This document shows, piece after piece, positions 1 through 6,196 of a DNA stretch of 11,791 bases. The DNA is from Alphaproteobacteria bacterium (GTDB lineage: Bacteria > Pseudomonadota > Alphaproteobacteria > ATCC43930 > CGMCC-115725). Each line of letters opens with the position of its first letter. Position 1 is the first letter of the stretch. Location: NCBI GenBank assembly GCA_030037055.1, contig JASHRZ010000115.1:1-11791 (forward strand), in the 5' to 3' direction. Below the pieces are notes generated by a model. It was not told the DNA's origin. It ran no database searches and saw nothing but the letters and a program-made list of their open reading frames with translations. A program made the position numbers and the translations under genes.

Positions 1-233
1 ATATTCCGGCCTTGCTGGCCGAGGCCTGCACCGGCGGCTGCGCCATCGATCTCGCCGACGTCACCTATTACGTCGGTCACGAGACGGTGGTGGCGCGCGA
101 GGATCGCCAGGGGTTGCCGCGCTGGCTCGAGACGCTCTTCGCGTTGATGCAGCGCAACGCCGCGCATGTCACCGACTACTTCAAGCTGCCGCGCGACGCC
201 GTGGTCGAGATCGGCCGCGAAATCGCGATTTGA
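1..233 (+). CDS. kup: Kup-family potassium uptake protein, C-terminal fragment (5' end outside window)
   Basis: Only about the last 77 residues lie in the window; the frame is open from position 3. The visible part matches the soluble C-terminal domain of KUP/HAK/KT potassium transporters, inner-membrane K+ (probably K+/H+ symport) carriers. Recognisable pieces are the DVTYYVGHETVV stretch, the PRWLETLFALMQRNA stretch, and the ending DYFKLPRDAVVEIG, which corresponds to the usual 'TDFFKIPPNRVVELG' tail of the family. The TGA stop at 231-233 is one base from the stop of the opposing MFS gene, so the two transcripts converge with almost no gap. The membrane part of the carrier cannot be seen. 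Assignment rests on tail similarity and is fairly secure; which Kup paralogue it is cannot be told. Confidence 0.88.
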   Translation, partial: IPALLAEACTGGCAIDLADVTYYVGHETVVAREDRQGLPRWLETLFALMQRNAAHVTDYFKLPRDAVVEIGREIAI

Positions 234-234
234 G

Positions 235-1431
235 CTAGCTCTTCCTGGGATCCCGCGGCGCTCGCCCGACGAGGAGATGACGCAGCCCGAGGCCGAGCAG
301 CCCGAAGACGAGGATCAGCGCCGCCATCGGCAGCGCGCTGGCGCTGTGCAGCACGCCGACCAGCGCCGCCGCCGCCGCGGCAAGCGCGAATTGCAGCACG
401 CCCAGCAGTGCCGAGGCGACGCCGGCGGCGTGGCGGTGCGGCGCCATGGCGAGCGCCACCGAATTGGGCGCGACAACGCCGACGCAAGCGACGTAGAGAA
501 AGAGCGGCGCCGCCAGCCCCGGCGCTCCACCTTCTCCGGTCGCCGCCGCGGTCAGCAACAGCGCCCCCGCCGCCGCCTGTATGAGATTGGCGCCGACGAG
601 AAGCGCGTCGGCGCTGTAGCGCCGCAGCAGGGCATGATTGACCCGCGAGGCGAGCGCGATGCCAAAGGCGTTGGAGCCGAAGAGCCAGGCGTAATGCTGC
701 GGCGTCAGGTGATGGAGCGTGATGAAAACGAAGGGCGAGCCGGCGATATAGACGAACATGCCGGCCATGCTGAGCGCGCCCGAAAGCGCGTAGCCAAGAT
801 AGCGCCGGTCGAGCAGCAGCATCAGGTAGCGCGCGGCCACCGACCCTAGCGCGAGCGAGCGAGCGGTTTCGAGCCGATGCGTTTCGGGCAGTCGTAGCCA
901 GACTGCCAGCAGGCAGACGAGGCCGAAGGCGGCGAGCACCCAGAAGATGACCTGCCAGTCGAACCACAGCAGCAGATAGCCGCCGATCAGCGGCGCGATG
1001 ATCGGCGCCAGCCCCATCACCACCATCAGCGCGGCAAAGAGGCGCGCGGCCTCCTGGCCGATGAAGAGGTCGCTGACCACCGCGCGGGCGACCACCGCGC
1101 CCGCACAGGCGCCGATTGCCTCGAGGAAGCGCAGCGTGGTGAGCAGGCCAATGCTGGGCGCCAGGGCGCAACCGATCGAAGCGCCGACATAAAGGGCAAG
1201 CCCGGCATAGAGCGACGGCTTGCGGCCGTAGCGGTCGGCGATCGGGCCGTAGAAGGCCTGGCCGAGCGCGAATCCGAGAAAGAAGGCGGCCAGCGTCCAT
1301 TGCACCCGCGCCGCGTCGGTAGCAAAGACCCGCTCCAGCCGCGGCATCGCCGGCAGATACATATCCGTCGCCAAAGGCGCGAACGCGCAGAGCCCGCCCA
1401 GGATGACGACGAGCTCGGAGCGTCGGGACAC
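235..1431 (-). CDS. Bcr/CflA-family multidrug efflux MFS transporter
   Basis: A protein of about 398 residues with twelve predicted membrane segments, the usual size for the Bcr/CflA drug:H+ antiporters of the major facilitator superfamily. The N-terminus carries the family signature FAPLATDMYLPAMP in the first membrane segment. The loop between TM2 and TM3 has the MFS motif A as GPIADRYGRKP, followed by SIGLLTTLRFLEAIGACAG, as in Bcr/CflA members. It would export toxic compounds from the cytoplasm; the substrate cannot be inferred. The frame is open much further upstream (to 1770), but that extension overlaps the next gene and is not membrane-like. I therefore chose the GTG at 1429-1431, about 12 residues before the first hydrophobic segment. 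The start is the weakest part of the call. It lies 118 bp downstream of the DUF1275 gene on the same strand and may share its transcript. Confidence 0.9.
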   Translation of the reverse strand: MSRRSELVVILGGLCAFAPLATDMYLPAMPRLERVFATDAARVQWTLAAFFLGFALGQAFYGPIADRYGRKPSLYAGLALYVGASIGCALAPSIGLLTTLRFLEAIGACAGAVVARAVVSDLFIGQEAARLFAALMVVMGLAPIIAPLIGGYLLLWFDWQVIFWVLAAFGLVCLLAVWLRLPETHRLETARSLALGSVAARYLMLLLDRRYLGYALSGALSMAGMFVYIAGSPFVFITLHHLTPQHYAWLFGSNAFGIALASRVNHALLRRYSADALLVGANLIQAAAGALLLTAAATGEGGAPGLAAPLFLYVACVGVVAPNSVALAMAPHRHAAGVASALLGVLQFALAAAAAALVGVLHSASALPMAALILVFGLLGLGLRHLLVGRAPRDPRKS

Positions 1432-1549
1432 GGCTGTGGCGGAAGGCTCGCTCAGTTCGGTGCTCGGGCGGGCGGATGGCTCGGGACGCGCCCGGATGTA
1501 GAGGCAGGGCGGCCGCGGCGCAATCCCGCCGCCGCCAAACCGCGGGCGG

Positions 1550-2242
1550 TCAGCTGCTCGCCCGGACCGGCCGAAGCTGCAGCGCGAGCGCGCCCAGCAC
1601 GGCACCGAGCGGCAGTAGGACGAGAATGCCGAGATGCCGCGAGGCCAGCCATCCCGCGAGCACGGCGCCGGCGAGATATGTCGCGAATATCGCGCTCTGC
1701 CGCAGCGCGTCGACAGGCAAGGCGCGCCGCCGCAGTGCCGCGTCGGTTGCCAGCATGACGATGCTGGCAAGCGTGCTGGTGAAGACGATGGTGGGAACGG
1801 CCGGAAGGTTGACCTGCCGCGCGGCGATAATCTGCACTCCCATGCCCAGCGCCGAGAGGAAGATCAGCGCGTAGACGATGCCGGTTCCTGCCGGCCGATC
1901 GAGGGCGTGCCAGAGTCCGGCGAAGAGGCCGAGACACAGCGCCTCGACGGCGAGCACCGCGGCGAGCTTGCGCGGATGATCGCCGGGGCCGCGCGCCAGC
2001 GTGCCGGCAAATACGCCGAGCATGAAGCCCAAAAGCGCCGCCAGCGAGCGCGAGGCGGCGAGTGCGCGGCCCTGCCCTACCGCCAGGCCCAGCAGCGCGG
2101 TATTGCCCGTCATGCCCGAGGTGAAGACCTCGCTGAAGGCAAGAAAGCTCAGCACGTCGGTGGTGGCCGAGGCGAAGGCCAGCAGCCCGAGGGTCAGCTC
2201 CTTGCGCTCGAAATCCGATTTCCGCCGCAAGACATCCGCCAT
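1550..2242 (-). CDS. YoaK/DUF1275-family integral membrane protein
   Basis: A 230-residue polytopic membrane protein of the YoaK (DUF1275) family, whose role is unknown. The hallmark is the segment SEVFTSGMTGNTALLGLAVG near residues 33-52, which corresponds to the conserved 'G.vTGNtv.lg' motif. Further hydrophobic segments follow, including ALIFLSALGMGVQ and the QVNLPAVPTIVFTSTLAS stretch, another family-typical region. The ATG at 2240-2242 is preferred because a GGAG ribosome site lies about 8 bases upstream and the family usually starts just before such a RK-rich leader; a longer frame begins at 2311 but lacks support. The gene is followed on the same strand by the Bcr/CflA transporter. Function is not inferable beyond a probable transporter or membrane role. 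Confidence 0.88.
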   Translation of the reverse strand: MADVLRRKSDFERKELTLGLLAFASATTDVLSFLAFSEVFTSGMTGNTALLGLAVGQGRALAASRSLAALLGFMLGVFAGTLARGPGDHPRKLAAVLAVEALCLGLFAGLWHALDRPAGTGIVYALIFLSALGMGVQIIAARQVNLPAVPTIVFTSTLASIVMLATDAALRRRALPVDALRQSAIFATYLAGAVLAGWLASRHLGILVLLPLGAVLGALALQLRPVRASS

Positions 2243-2329
2243 GGCGTCGCTCCGCCGAAGATGTGCGCGCGGCGGCGACGGTGCCCGGCATTTGCCGGAT
2301 CGACGGCCCATCCGCCCGCAACGGGCGCG

Positions 2330-2357
2330 AGGATAGCCGGCGTCCCCGACACCTCAA
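2330..2357 (-). promoter_or_regulatory. Possible sigma-70-type promoter for the DUF1275 gene
   Basis: On the minus strand TTGAGG (2352-2357) is followed after 16 bases by TATCCT (2330-2335). Each box matches four of six consensus bases. Transcription would start near 2323, giving a leader of about 80 bases before the ATG at 2242. This rests on consensus matching alone and could be chance. Confidence 0.3.
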
Positions 2358-2489
2358 ACCGCGCGGCCGCAGCAGGGCTTGGTCAAGCTGCGGATGATGA
2401 CGCTGAAGCCTAACGGCGAAACCGTGCAGGTGGGGGAGCGCCGATCTCGCCCTGCGCCGCCGATCGCGACAGTGCCGGAGGAAGCGCCT

Positions 2490-2894
2490 TCAGCGCCCCG
2501 CGATGATCATCCAGGAGACGCCGAAGCGGTCGGCGAGCATGCCGAAGCGCGAGGCAAAGAAGGTCTTGGTCAACGGCATCTGCACCTGTCCGCCGTCGCC
2601 CAAGGCGGAAAACAGCCGCTCGGCCTCGCCATCGCTCGCCGCCTCGAGGGACAGCGCAAAGCCTTGGAAGTTCGGGTTGCCCAGGCACCTTCCATCGGAC
2701 GCCATGATGGTCGTGTCGCCGATACGAAAGCTCGAATGCATGATCTTCTCCTCGGCGCCGGGCGGGGCCATGCCGCGTTCCGGACCGTCCTTGAAGCGCA
2801 TCAGCATCACCACCTCGGCGCCAAGCGCCTTGCGATAGAAGCCGAGGGCCTCCTCGCAGCGCCCGTCGAAGTACAGATAGGGCTGAACCTGCAT
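2490..2894 (-). CDS. PhnB-like VOC-superfamily protein
   Basis: A 134-residue vicinal-oxygen-chelate (glyoxalase/bleomycin-resistance fold) protein of the PhnB-like group. It starts with the group's usual MQVQPYLYFDGRCEEALGFY, followed by a YRKALGAEVVMLMRF strand-helix unit. The central part contains KIMHSSFRIGDTTIMASDG, in which the His is at the usual metal-ligand position. The C-terminal part, VQMPLTKTFFASRFGMLADRFGVSWMI, is the standard ending of PhnB-like proteins. The protein is probably cytosolic; members of this group mostly lack a known substrate. The ATG at 2894 has a strong AGGAGA ribosome site seven bases upstream, so I prefer it to the longer start at 2936. It begins 48 bases after the MarR-family gene on the same strand and is very likely co-transcribed with it. 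Confidence 0.9.
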   Translation of the reverse strand: MQVQPYLYFDGRCEEALGFYRKALGAEVVMLMRFKDGPERGMAPPGAEEKIMHSSFRIGDTTIMASDGRCLGNPNFQGFALSLEAASDGEAERLFSALGDGGQVQMPLTKTFFASRFGMLADRFGVSWMIIAGR

Positions 2895-2942
2895 CGCCTT
2901 TCTCCTCAAAAGCATCGAACGTCCTTCGGCGTTCATGGTCCA

Positions 2943-3389
2943 TCACGACAACGCAAGCAGGCCGGCACGCAGGCGATCGGCGCCGGAATCGCCAATGAGG
3001 CGCTCCGACGCGGCTTGCGCGCGCCGCCACAGCGGCAGCGCCGCGGCAAGCAGCCTACGGCCGGCGGCGGTGAGCGTCAGCACACGGCCGCGCCTGTCCG
3101 CTGCATTCACCGCCATCTTCACCAGGCCGCGGCGCACGAGCGGCTTGAGATTGGCGGTGAGCGTCGTGCGATCCATGGCGAGCAGCGCCGCGACGCTGCC
3201 CATGCTCGCCGCCTCCTTGCGATGAAGCGACATCAGCAGCGAGAATTGCCCGTTGGTCAGCCCCGCCGGGCGCAGCGCCTCGTCGTAGCGCCGCGCCAGC
3301 GTGCGCGCGGCTCGCTGCGCATGGAGACAGAGACAGGCGTCACGGATCTCATGCGTGAGGGCGAGCGGCAGTTCGTTTCGATTTGACAT
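2943..3389 (-). CDS. MarR-family transcriptional regulator
   Basis: A 148-residue winged-helix regulator of the MarR family. Residues about 44-115 hold the DNA-binding domain: the helix pair around AGLTNGQFSLLMSLHRK, the recognition region MGSVAALLAMDRTTLTANLKPLVRRGLV, and the wing AADRRGRVLTLT with the typical D-R-R-x-R pattern. The N-terminal dimer helix has DACLCLHAQRA, with cysteines at residues 19 and 21. Cys19 lines up roughly with the peroxide-sensing Cys of OhrR proteins, which makes redox sensing possible but unproven. There is no Shine-Dalgarno sequence before the ATG at 3387-3389, and the predicted transcript would begin almost at this codon, so the message may be leaderless. A dyad 12 bases upstream is the likely operator. 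Downstream is the VOC gene; the DUF899 gene is divergent. Confidence 0.92.
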   Translation of the reverse strand: MSNRNELPLALTHEIRDACLCLHAQRAARTLARRYDEALRPAGLTNGQFSLLMSLHRKEAASMGSVAALLAMDRTTLTANLKPLVRRGLVKMAVNAADRRGRVLTLTAAGRRLLAAALPLWRRAQAASERLIGDSGADRLRAGLLALS

Positions 3390-3411
3390 GGATCAATAAT
3401 GTTGATATCAA
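3383..3411 (+). promoter_or_regulatory. Promoter of the DUF899 gene (-35 TTGACA, -10 TATCAA)
   Basis: A perfect -35 box TTGACA at 3383-3388 is followed after 17 bases by TATCAA at 3406-3411. Predicted transcription starts near 3418, about 60 bases before the DUF899 start codon. The -10 box lies inside the 3401-3412 dyad, so a bound MarR dimer would block it. The -35 box overlaps the start codon of the divergent marR gene. Confidence 0.6.
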
Positions 3412-3423
3412 CGTTACTGTCAA
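3395..3423 (-). promoter_or_regulatory. Promoter of the MarR-VOC operon (-35 TTGACA, -10 ATTATT or CATTAT)
   Basis: On the minus strand TTGACA (3418-3423) is followed by ATTATT (3395-3400, 17-base spacer) or CATTAT (16-base spacer). The spacer contains the 12-bp dyad. The predicted start point is near 3388, at the marR ATG itself, which fits the absence of a ribosome site. This promoter interlocks with the opposing DUF899 promoter. Confidence 0.5.
3398..3415. promoter_or_regulatory. Probable MarR operator: 12-bp perfect dyad in the divergent gap
   Basis: GTTGATATCAAC at 3401-3412 is a perfect palindrome. It extends to 16 matches in 18 bases at 3398-3415 (AAT on the left, GTT on the right). 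An extra half-site ATCAA lies at 3392-3396. Size, AT-rich centre and location between divergent promoters are as expected for a MarR dimer site. Binding would cover the DUF899 -10 box and the spacer of the marR promoter, giving repression in both directions. Binding itself is inference. Confidence 0.65.
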
Positions 3424-3478
3424 GACGAAACCGCGGCGCCGCTTGGAAAGCCCGCTCCCCGACACCGGAGGTCGATCG

Positions 3479-4219
3479 ATGCAGCACAACCCCGTCGTGT
3501 CTCGCGATGAATGGCTCGCGGCGCGAAAGTCGCTGCTGGCGAAGGAGAAGGAGTACACGCATTTGCGCGACCGGCTCAGCGCCGAGCGGCGCGCGCTCCC
3601 CTGGGTCAAGCTGGAAAAGGCATATGTTTTCGACACGCCCGAGGGCAAGAAGACACTGGCCGATCTTTTCGCCGGGCGCAGCCAGCTGGTCGTCAAGCAT
3701 TTCATGCTCGCTCCGGGGTGGAAGGAAGGCTGCGTCGGTTGCTCCTTCGGCGCCGACCATATCGGCGGCGCCCTCGTTCATCTCGAGCATCACGATGTCA
3801 CGGTGGTCGCGGTCTCGCGCGCGCCGCTCGCCGAGATCGAGGCCTATAAGAAGCGCATGGGCTGGCGCTTCCCCTGGGTGTCGTCCTATGGCAACGACTT
3901 CAACCACGATTTTCATGTGTCCTTCACCAGGGACGAGCTGGCGAAGGGCAAGGTCTATTACAACTACCGCATGACCGATACCTCGATCGACGAACTTCCC
4001 GGCCTTAGCGTGTTCTACAAGGACGAAGCCGGCGACATCTTTCACACCTATTCGACCTATGCGCGTGGCACGGAGGAGCTGCTCACCACCTACATGGTCC
4101 TCGACCTCACACCGAAAGGCCGCAACGAGACCGGCCCGCATCACAATCTGACGGATTGGGTGCGCCGCCATGACGAGTACGAGGACACCACGCCCGCTTC
4201 CTCCTGCTGCGGGGCGTAA
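3479..4219 (+). CDS. DUF899-family thioredoxin-like protein
   Basis: A 246-residue protein of the DUF899 family, which has a thioredoxin-like fold and no established reaction. Family landmarks are SRDEWLAARKSLLAKEKEYT at the N-terminus, the LPWVKLEKAYVFDTPEGK segment, the redox-type pair in EGCVGCSF (Cys85 and Cys88), VVAVSRAPLAEIEAYKKRMG, the hallmark GWRFPWVSSYGNDFNHDFHV, and GLSVFYKDEAGDIFHTYSTY. The tail ends in SSCCGA, adding two cysteines. The ATG at 3479 has GGAGG seven bases upstream; a frame extending to 3383 is an artefact across the promoter. There is no signal peptide, so it is probably cytosolic. The divergent MarR-family gene and the dyad between them suggest induction under a chemical or oxidative signal, with a role in detoxification or thiol chemistry; that role is inference. 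Confidence 0.92.
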   Translation: MQHNPVVSRDEWLAARKSLLAKEKEYTHLRDRLSAERRALPWVKLEKAYVFDTPEGKKTLADLFAGRSQLVVKHFMLAPGWKEGCVGCSFGADHIGGALVHLEHHDVTVVAVSRAPLAEIEAYKKRMGWRFPWVSSYGNDFNHDFHVSFTRDELAKGKVYYNYRMTDTSIDELPGLSVFYKDEAGDIFHTYSTYARGTEELLTTYMVLDLTPKGRNETGPHHNLTDWVRRHDEYEDTTPASSCCGA

Positions 4220-4231
4220 GGACCGACGGCG

Positions 4232-4661
4232 ATGAGCGCCGGCCGCTTGTCAAAGGCGCGGCTCGGCCGCCTGCAGGACATCATGGCGCGAGATGTCGAG
4301 CGCGCCGAGGTGCCGGCATCGTCACCCTGCTAAGCGGCGGGGCGTGGTGCATCTCGATGTGATCGGCCAGAAGGTGCTCGGCGGCGATCCGATGCGGCGC
4401 GACACGATCTTCCGCATCATCGCGATGACCACGCCAGTCACCGCCGCGGCGGCGATGATCCCGGTCGAGGAATGCAAGCTCAGGCTCCACGATCCGGCGG
4501 ATCGGCTGCTGCCCGAGCTAGCCGACCGCAAGGGGCTCAAGCGGATCGACGGGCCGCTCGACGACGCCGCCCCCGCGCCGGCCGATCAGGCTGCGCGACC
4601 TCAGCACCTTCCGCCCCGGCCTCGGCATGATTTTGGCGCCCGCCCGGCGTCTATCCGGTAG
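4232..4661 (+). pseudogene. Decayed serine beta-lactamase-like hydrolase (EstB/class C-like), frameshifted and truncated
   Basis: Reading in three frames recovers the N-terminal third of a beta-lactamase-family serine hydrolase. The pieces are MSAGRLSKARLGRLQDIMAR (from 4232), then GIVTLLS, then RRGVVHLDVIG and DPMRRDTIFRI, then LRLHDPADRLLPELADRK, and after another frame change RPIRLRDLSTFRPGLGMI. Single-base losses fit near 4315 and 4335, with a further frame change near 4579. At the catalytic SxxK site the family normally reads 'RIASMTKPITA'. Here Ser is Ala (codon 4422-4424) and Lys is Thr (codon 4431-4433), so both catalytic residues are gone. The C-terminal two thirds are missing; the opposing outer-membrane gene ends at 4722. 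It begins 12 bases after the DUF899 gene and may once have been co-transcribed with it. It is not functional as a hydrolase. Confidence 0.82.
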
Positions 4662-4721
4662 GGAAGGCGGCGAGCGCTCTCGGAATCGCGGGTTTCGGGC
4701 CATTGCGGCGCGGCGTGCCGT

Positions 4722-5543
4722 TCAGAAGAAATGCCAGACGGCCCCGATGAGTAAACTCGTCTGTCGCGTAGTGCTGTCCGGCTCGTAATAGCCATTGACG
4801 TCAACCGGGCTGGCACCATAGGCGAGCCTTGAATACTCGACCGTCGCGGTCAGCTCGAGGCGATCGGTCACGCGATAGCCGGCCTTGGCCTGCAGCCGCC
4901 ACGTCACCTCGCTGCCCAGCGGGAAACTCTCGCCGGAGGTGGTCATGTCGGCGGCGAATGTCTTGCCTGCCGCGCCTGACAGGGACAGCACCCAGCGCGG
5001 CGCCGGCGAGAGCTGCGCCAACAGGCCGCCCATCGCGTCCCAATTGTGATAGTCCTCGGTGTACCCCCCGATGCCTTCGAGATCGCGCGCCCAGTAGCGA
5101 TAGCCGATCTCGGCATAAGGGGTCAGCATCAGTGCGCGACCGACCTCGAAGGCCCGGCCGAGCTGTGCGGCGCCGGTGAAGATCTTGTCGTCGGTGGTGC
5201 TCTGATAGGGCGTGCAATTGCCGAACTGGTCGCACAGCGCGCCGTTGTATTGCGTCGATCCGAAGCTGGTGCGCGCGTCGAGACGGAAATAGAGATTGCC
5301 AATCGGCGCATTCGGAAAGGCGAGCACGCCGAGGCCGAGGCCGACGGTCGGCAGCCAGCCCTTCTCGGTATCGAGGACGGTGCCGCCTTGCGTCTCGGCA
5401 TAGTCCAGATAGGCAGCGCCGAGATCGAGTGACAGGCCGTTATTGGCTTTGCGGATGTCGAGCGTATCGGCGAGGGCGCCGTGCGAAGCGCCGGCAGCGC
5501 CGGCCGCCATCACGGCGGCAATGGCGATAAACTTGCAACGCAT
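4722..5543 (-). CDS. Outer-membrane beta-barrel protein, unknown function
   Basis: A 273-residue exported protein. It starts MRCKFIAIAAVMAAGAAGAS, a clear Sec signal peptide with probable cleavage after HGALA. The mature part consists of alternating amphipathic strands (for example GNLYFRLDARTSFGST, LMLTPYAEIGYRYWAR, WRLQAKAGYRVTDRLELTA, TSLLIGAVWHFF). It ends in the C-terminal Phe typical of BamA-inserted barrels. The size suggests about ten to twelve strands. Two cysteines in the ALCDQFGNCTPYQ loop could form a disulfide in a surface loop. No specific family such as OmpW, OmpA or porin is recognised with confidence. The ATG at 5541-5543 is preferred over the GTG just before it. A TATAAA box lies upstream with a small hairpin in the leader. 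It stands alone between decayed fragments. Confidence 0.78.
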   Translation of the reverse strand: MRCKFIAIAAVMAAGAAGASHGALADTLDIRKANNGLSLDLGAAYLDYAETQGGTVLDTEKGWLPTVGLGLGVLAFPNAPIGNLYFRLDARTSFGSTQYNGALCDQFGNCTPYQSTTDDKIFTGAAQLGRAFEVGRALMLTPYAEIGYRYWARDLEGIGGYTEDYHNWDAMGGLLAQLSPAPRWVLSLSGAAGKTFAADMTTSGESFPLGSEVTWRLQAKAGYRVTDRLELTATVEYSRLAYGASPVDVNGYYEPDSTTRQTSLLIGAVWHFF

Positions 5544-5573
5544 CACCCACCCACTCCCGGTATTACCGGCGGA

Positions 5574-5605
5574 GCGACCGCTCGGTCGCCGACGCCGTGT
5601 TTATA
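5574..5605 (-). promoter_or_regulatory. Possible -10 box and 5'-leader hairpin of the outer-membrane gene
   Basis: On the minus strand TATAAA lies at 5600-5605, with no convincing -35 box 16-18 bases upstream. The predicted start near 5593 gives a leader of about 50 bases. That leader contains a perfect 6-bp stem, GCGACC (5574-5579) paired with GGTCGC (5584-5589), around a 4-base loop. Leader hairpins can stabilise outer-membrane mRNAs; this one is short and could be chance. Confidence 0.3.
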
Positions 5606-5672
5606 CGGAGGTTGCCCGGATTTCCAGAATTGTCCGCGATATCGGCTATCTTCAGCGTCCGCGGTGAGCGGA

Positions 5673-5885
5673 TTACTGCGGTGCGACACCTGGAAGCCGC
5701 AATACCTTGCGATCAAAGGTCAGCGTGCCGGAACAGCCCGCCTTGGCACCGAGCGCTCCAATCAGCGCGTCGGCGAAGGAGCCGCAGCCTTCCTTGAGAG
5801 CGATCATGGGGGTAAGGGCCGCCTGTTCCGTCTCGACCACGCGTAGGTCCGCTTGAAGCGTGCGCCCGATGGCGGCGGTGGTGTC
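5673..5885 (-). pseudogene. C-terminal half of a VapC-type PIN-domain toxin
   Basis: On the minus strand the last 65-70 codons read LQADLRVVETEQAALTPMIA, then GCGSFADALIGALGAKAGCS, then GTLTFDRKVLRLPG, ending at TAA 5673-5675. This is the C-terminal half of VapC-like PIN ribonucleases. The conserved acidic residues of FADALI and TFDRK are intact. The N-terminal half, which should carry the first catalytic Asp in a 'DTNVLVR'-like strand, is not present in any frame upstream. No antitoxin gene is visible either. The reading frame itself is open to an ATG at 5990, but the added 35 or so residues do not look like a PIN domain. It is most likely a leftover of a toxin-antitoxin module whose toxin was disarmed by 5' deletion. 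Confidence 0.68.
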
Positions 5886-6185
5886 CCCTTTCCCGGTCTG
5901 GCCCGGCCCGGGCTTAGCAACGATCGATCGCGGGCGGAGCGCACCAGAAAAGTCTGAATCGGACAGCCGTGATCCGGCCGAGAGTGTCATTCGATGAACG
6001 CGATTCGGGCTTTGCCACGTTGCGCGATCGCGTCGAGGCGAAGGGCGCTCGAGGAACCGACCTTTGTCCTTCGCGTGTGATTGGCGTCACCCGCGCTTGG
6101 CCGCGGCCCTACCACATGAGAGATGTCCGAGCGCGGTGCTCGACCTCCTTCCGACGGTGTCGCCCGCGCCGGGAAGCTGGAGCAC
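5886..6185. other. Stretch without a recognisable gene upstream of the secreted protein gene
   Basis: I see no credible coding sequence on either strand in these 300 bases; frames that stay open have no protein-like pattern. It probably holds the promoter of the gene starting at 6197, but I find no convincing -35/-10 pair. Confidence 0.5.
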
Positions 6186-6196
6186 AGGAGACGGCG

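Noticed and set aside
232..241. GAGCTAGCTC palindrome between the convergent stops of kup and the MFS gene
   Set aside because: It is a ten-base palindrome with no loop and no T-run, overlapping both stop regions; chance is the simplest explanation.
1452..2357. Long open frame (301 codons) on the minus strand
   Set aside because: It overlaps the DUF1275 gene in another frame and its translation is Arg/Ala-rich without fold-like pattern, as expected of GC-rich antisense or offset frames.
2379..3386. 335-codon open frame on the plus strand
   Set aside because: It runs antisense through the VOC and MarR genes, both of which have clear family motifs; the translation has no recognisable pattern.
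3257..4171. 304-codon open frame on the minus strand
   Set aside because: It is antisense to the DUF899 gene and crosses the divergent promoter region.
4795..4804. TTGACGTCAA palindrome
   Set aside because: It lies inside the outer-membrane protein coding region near its 3' end and spacing does not fit TTGA-N6-TCAA.
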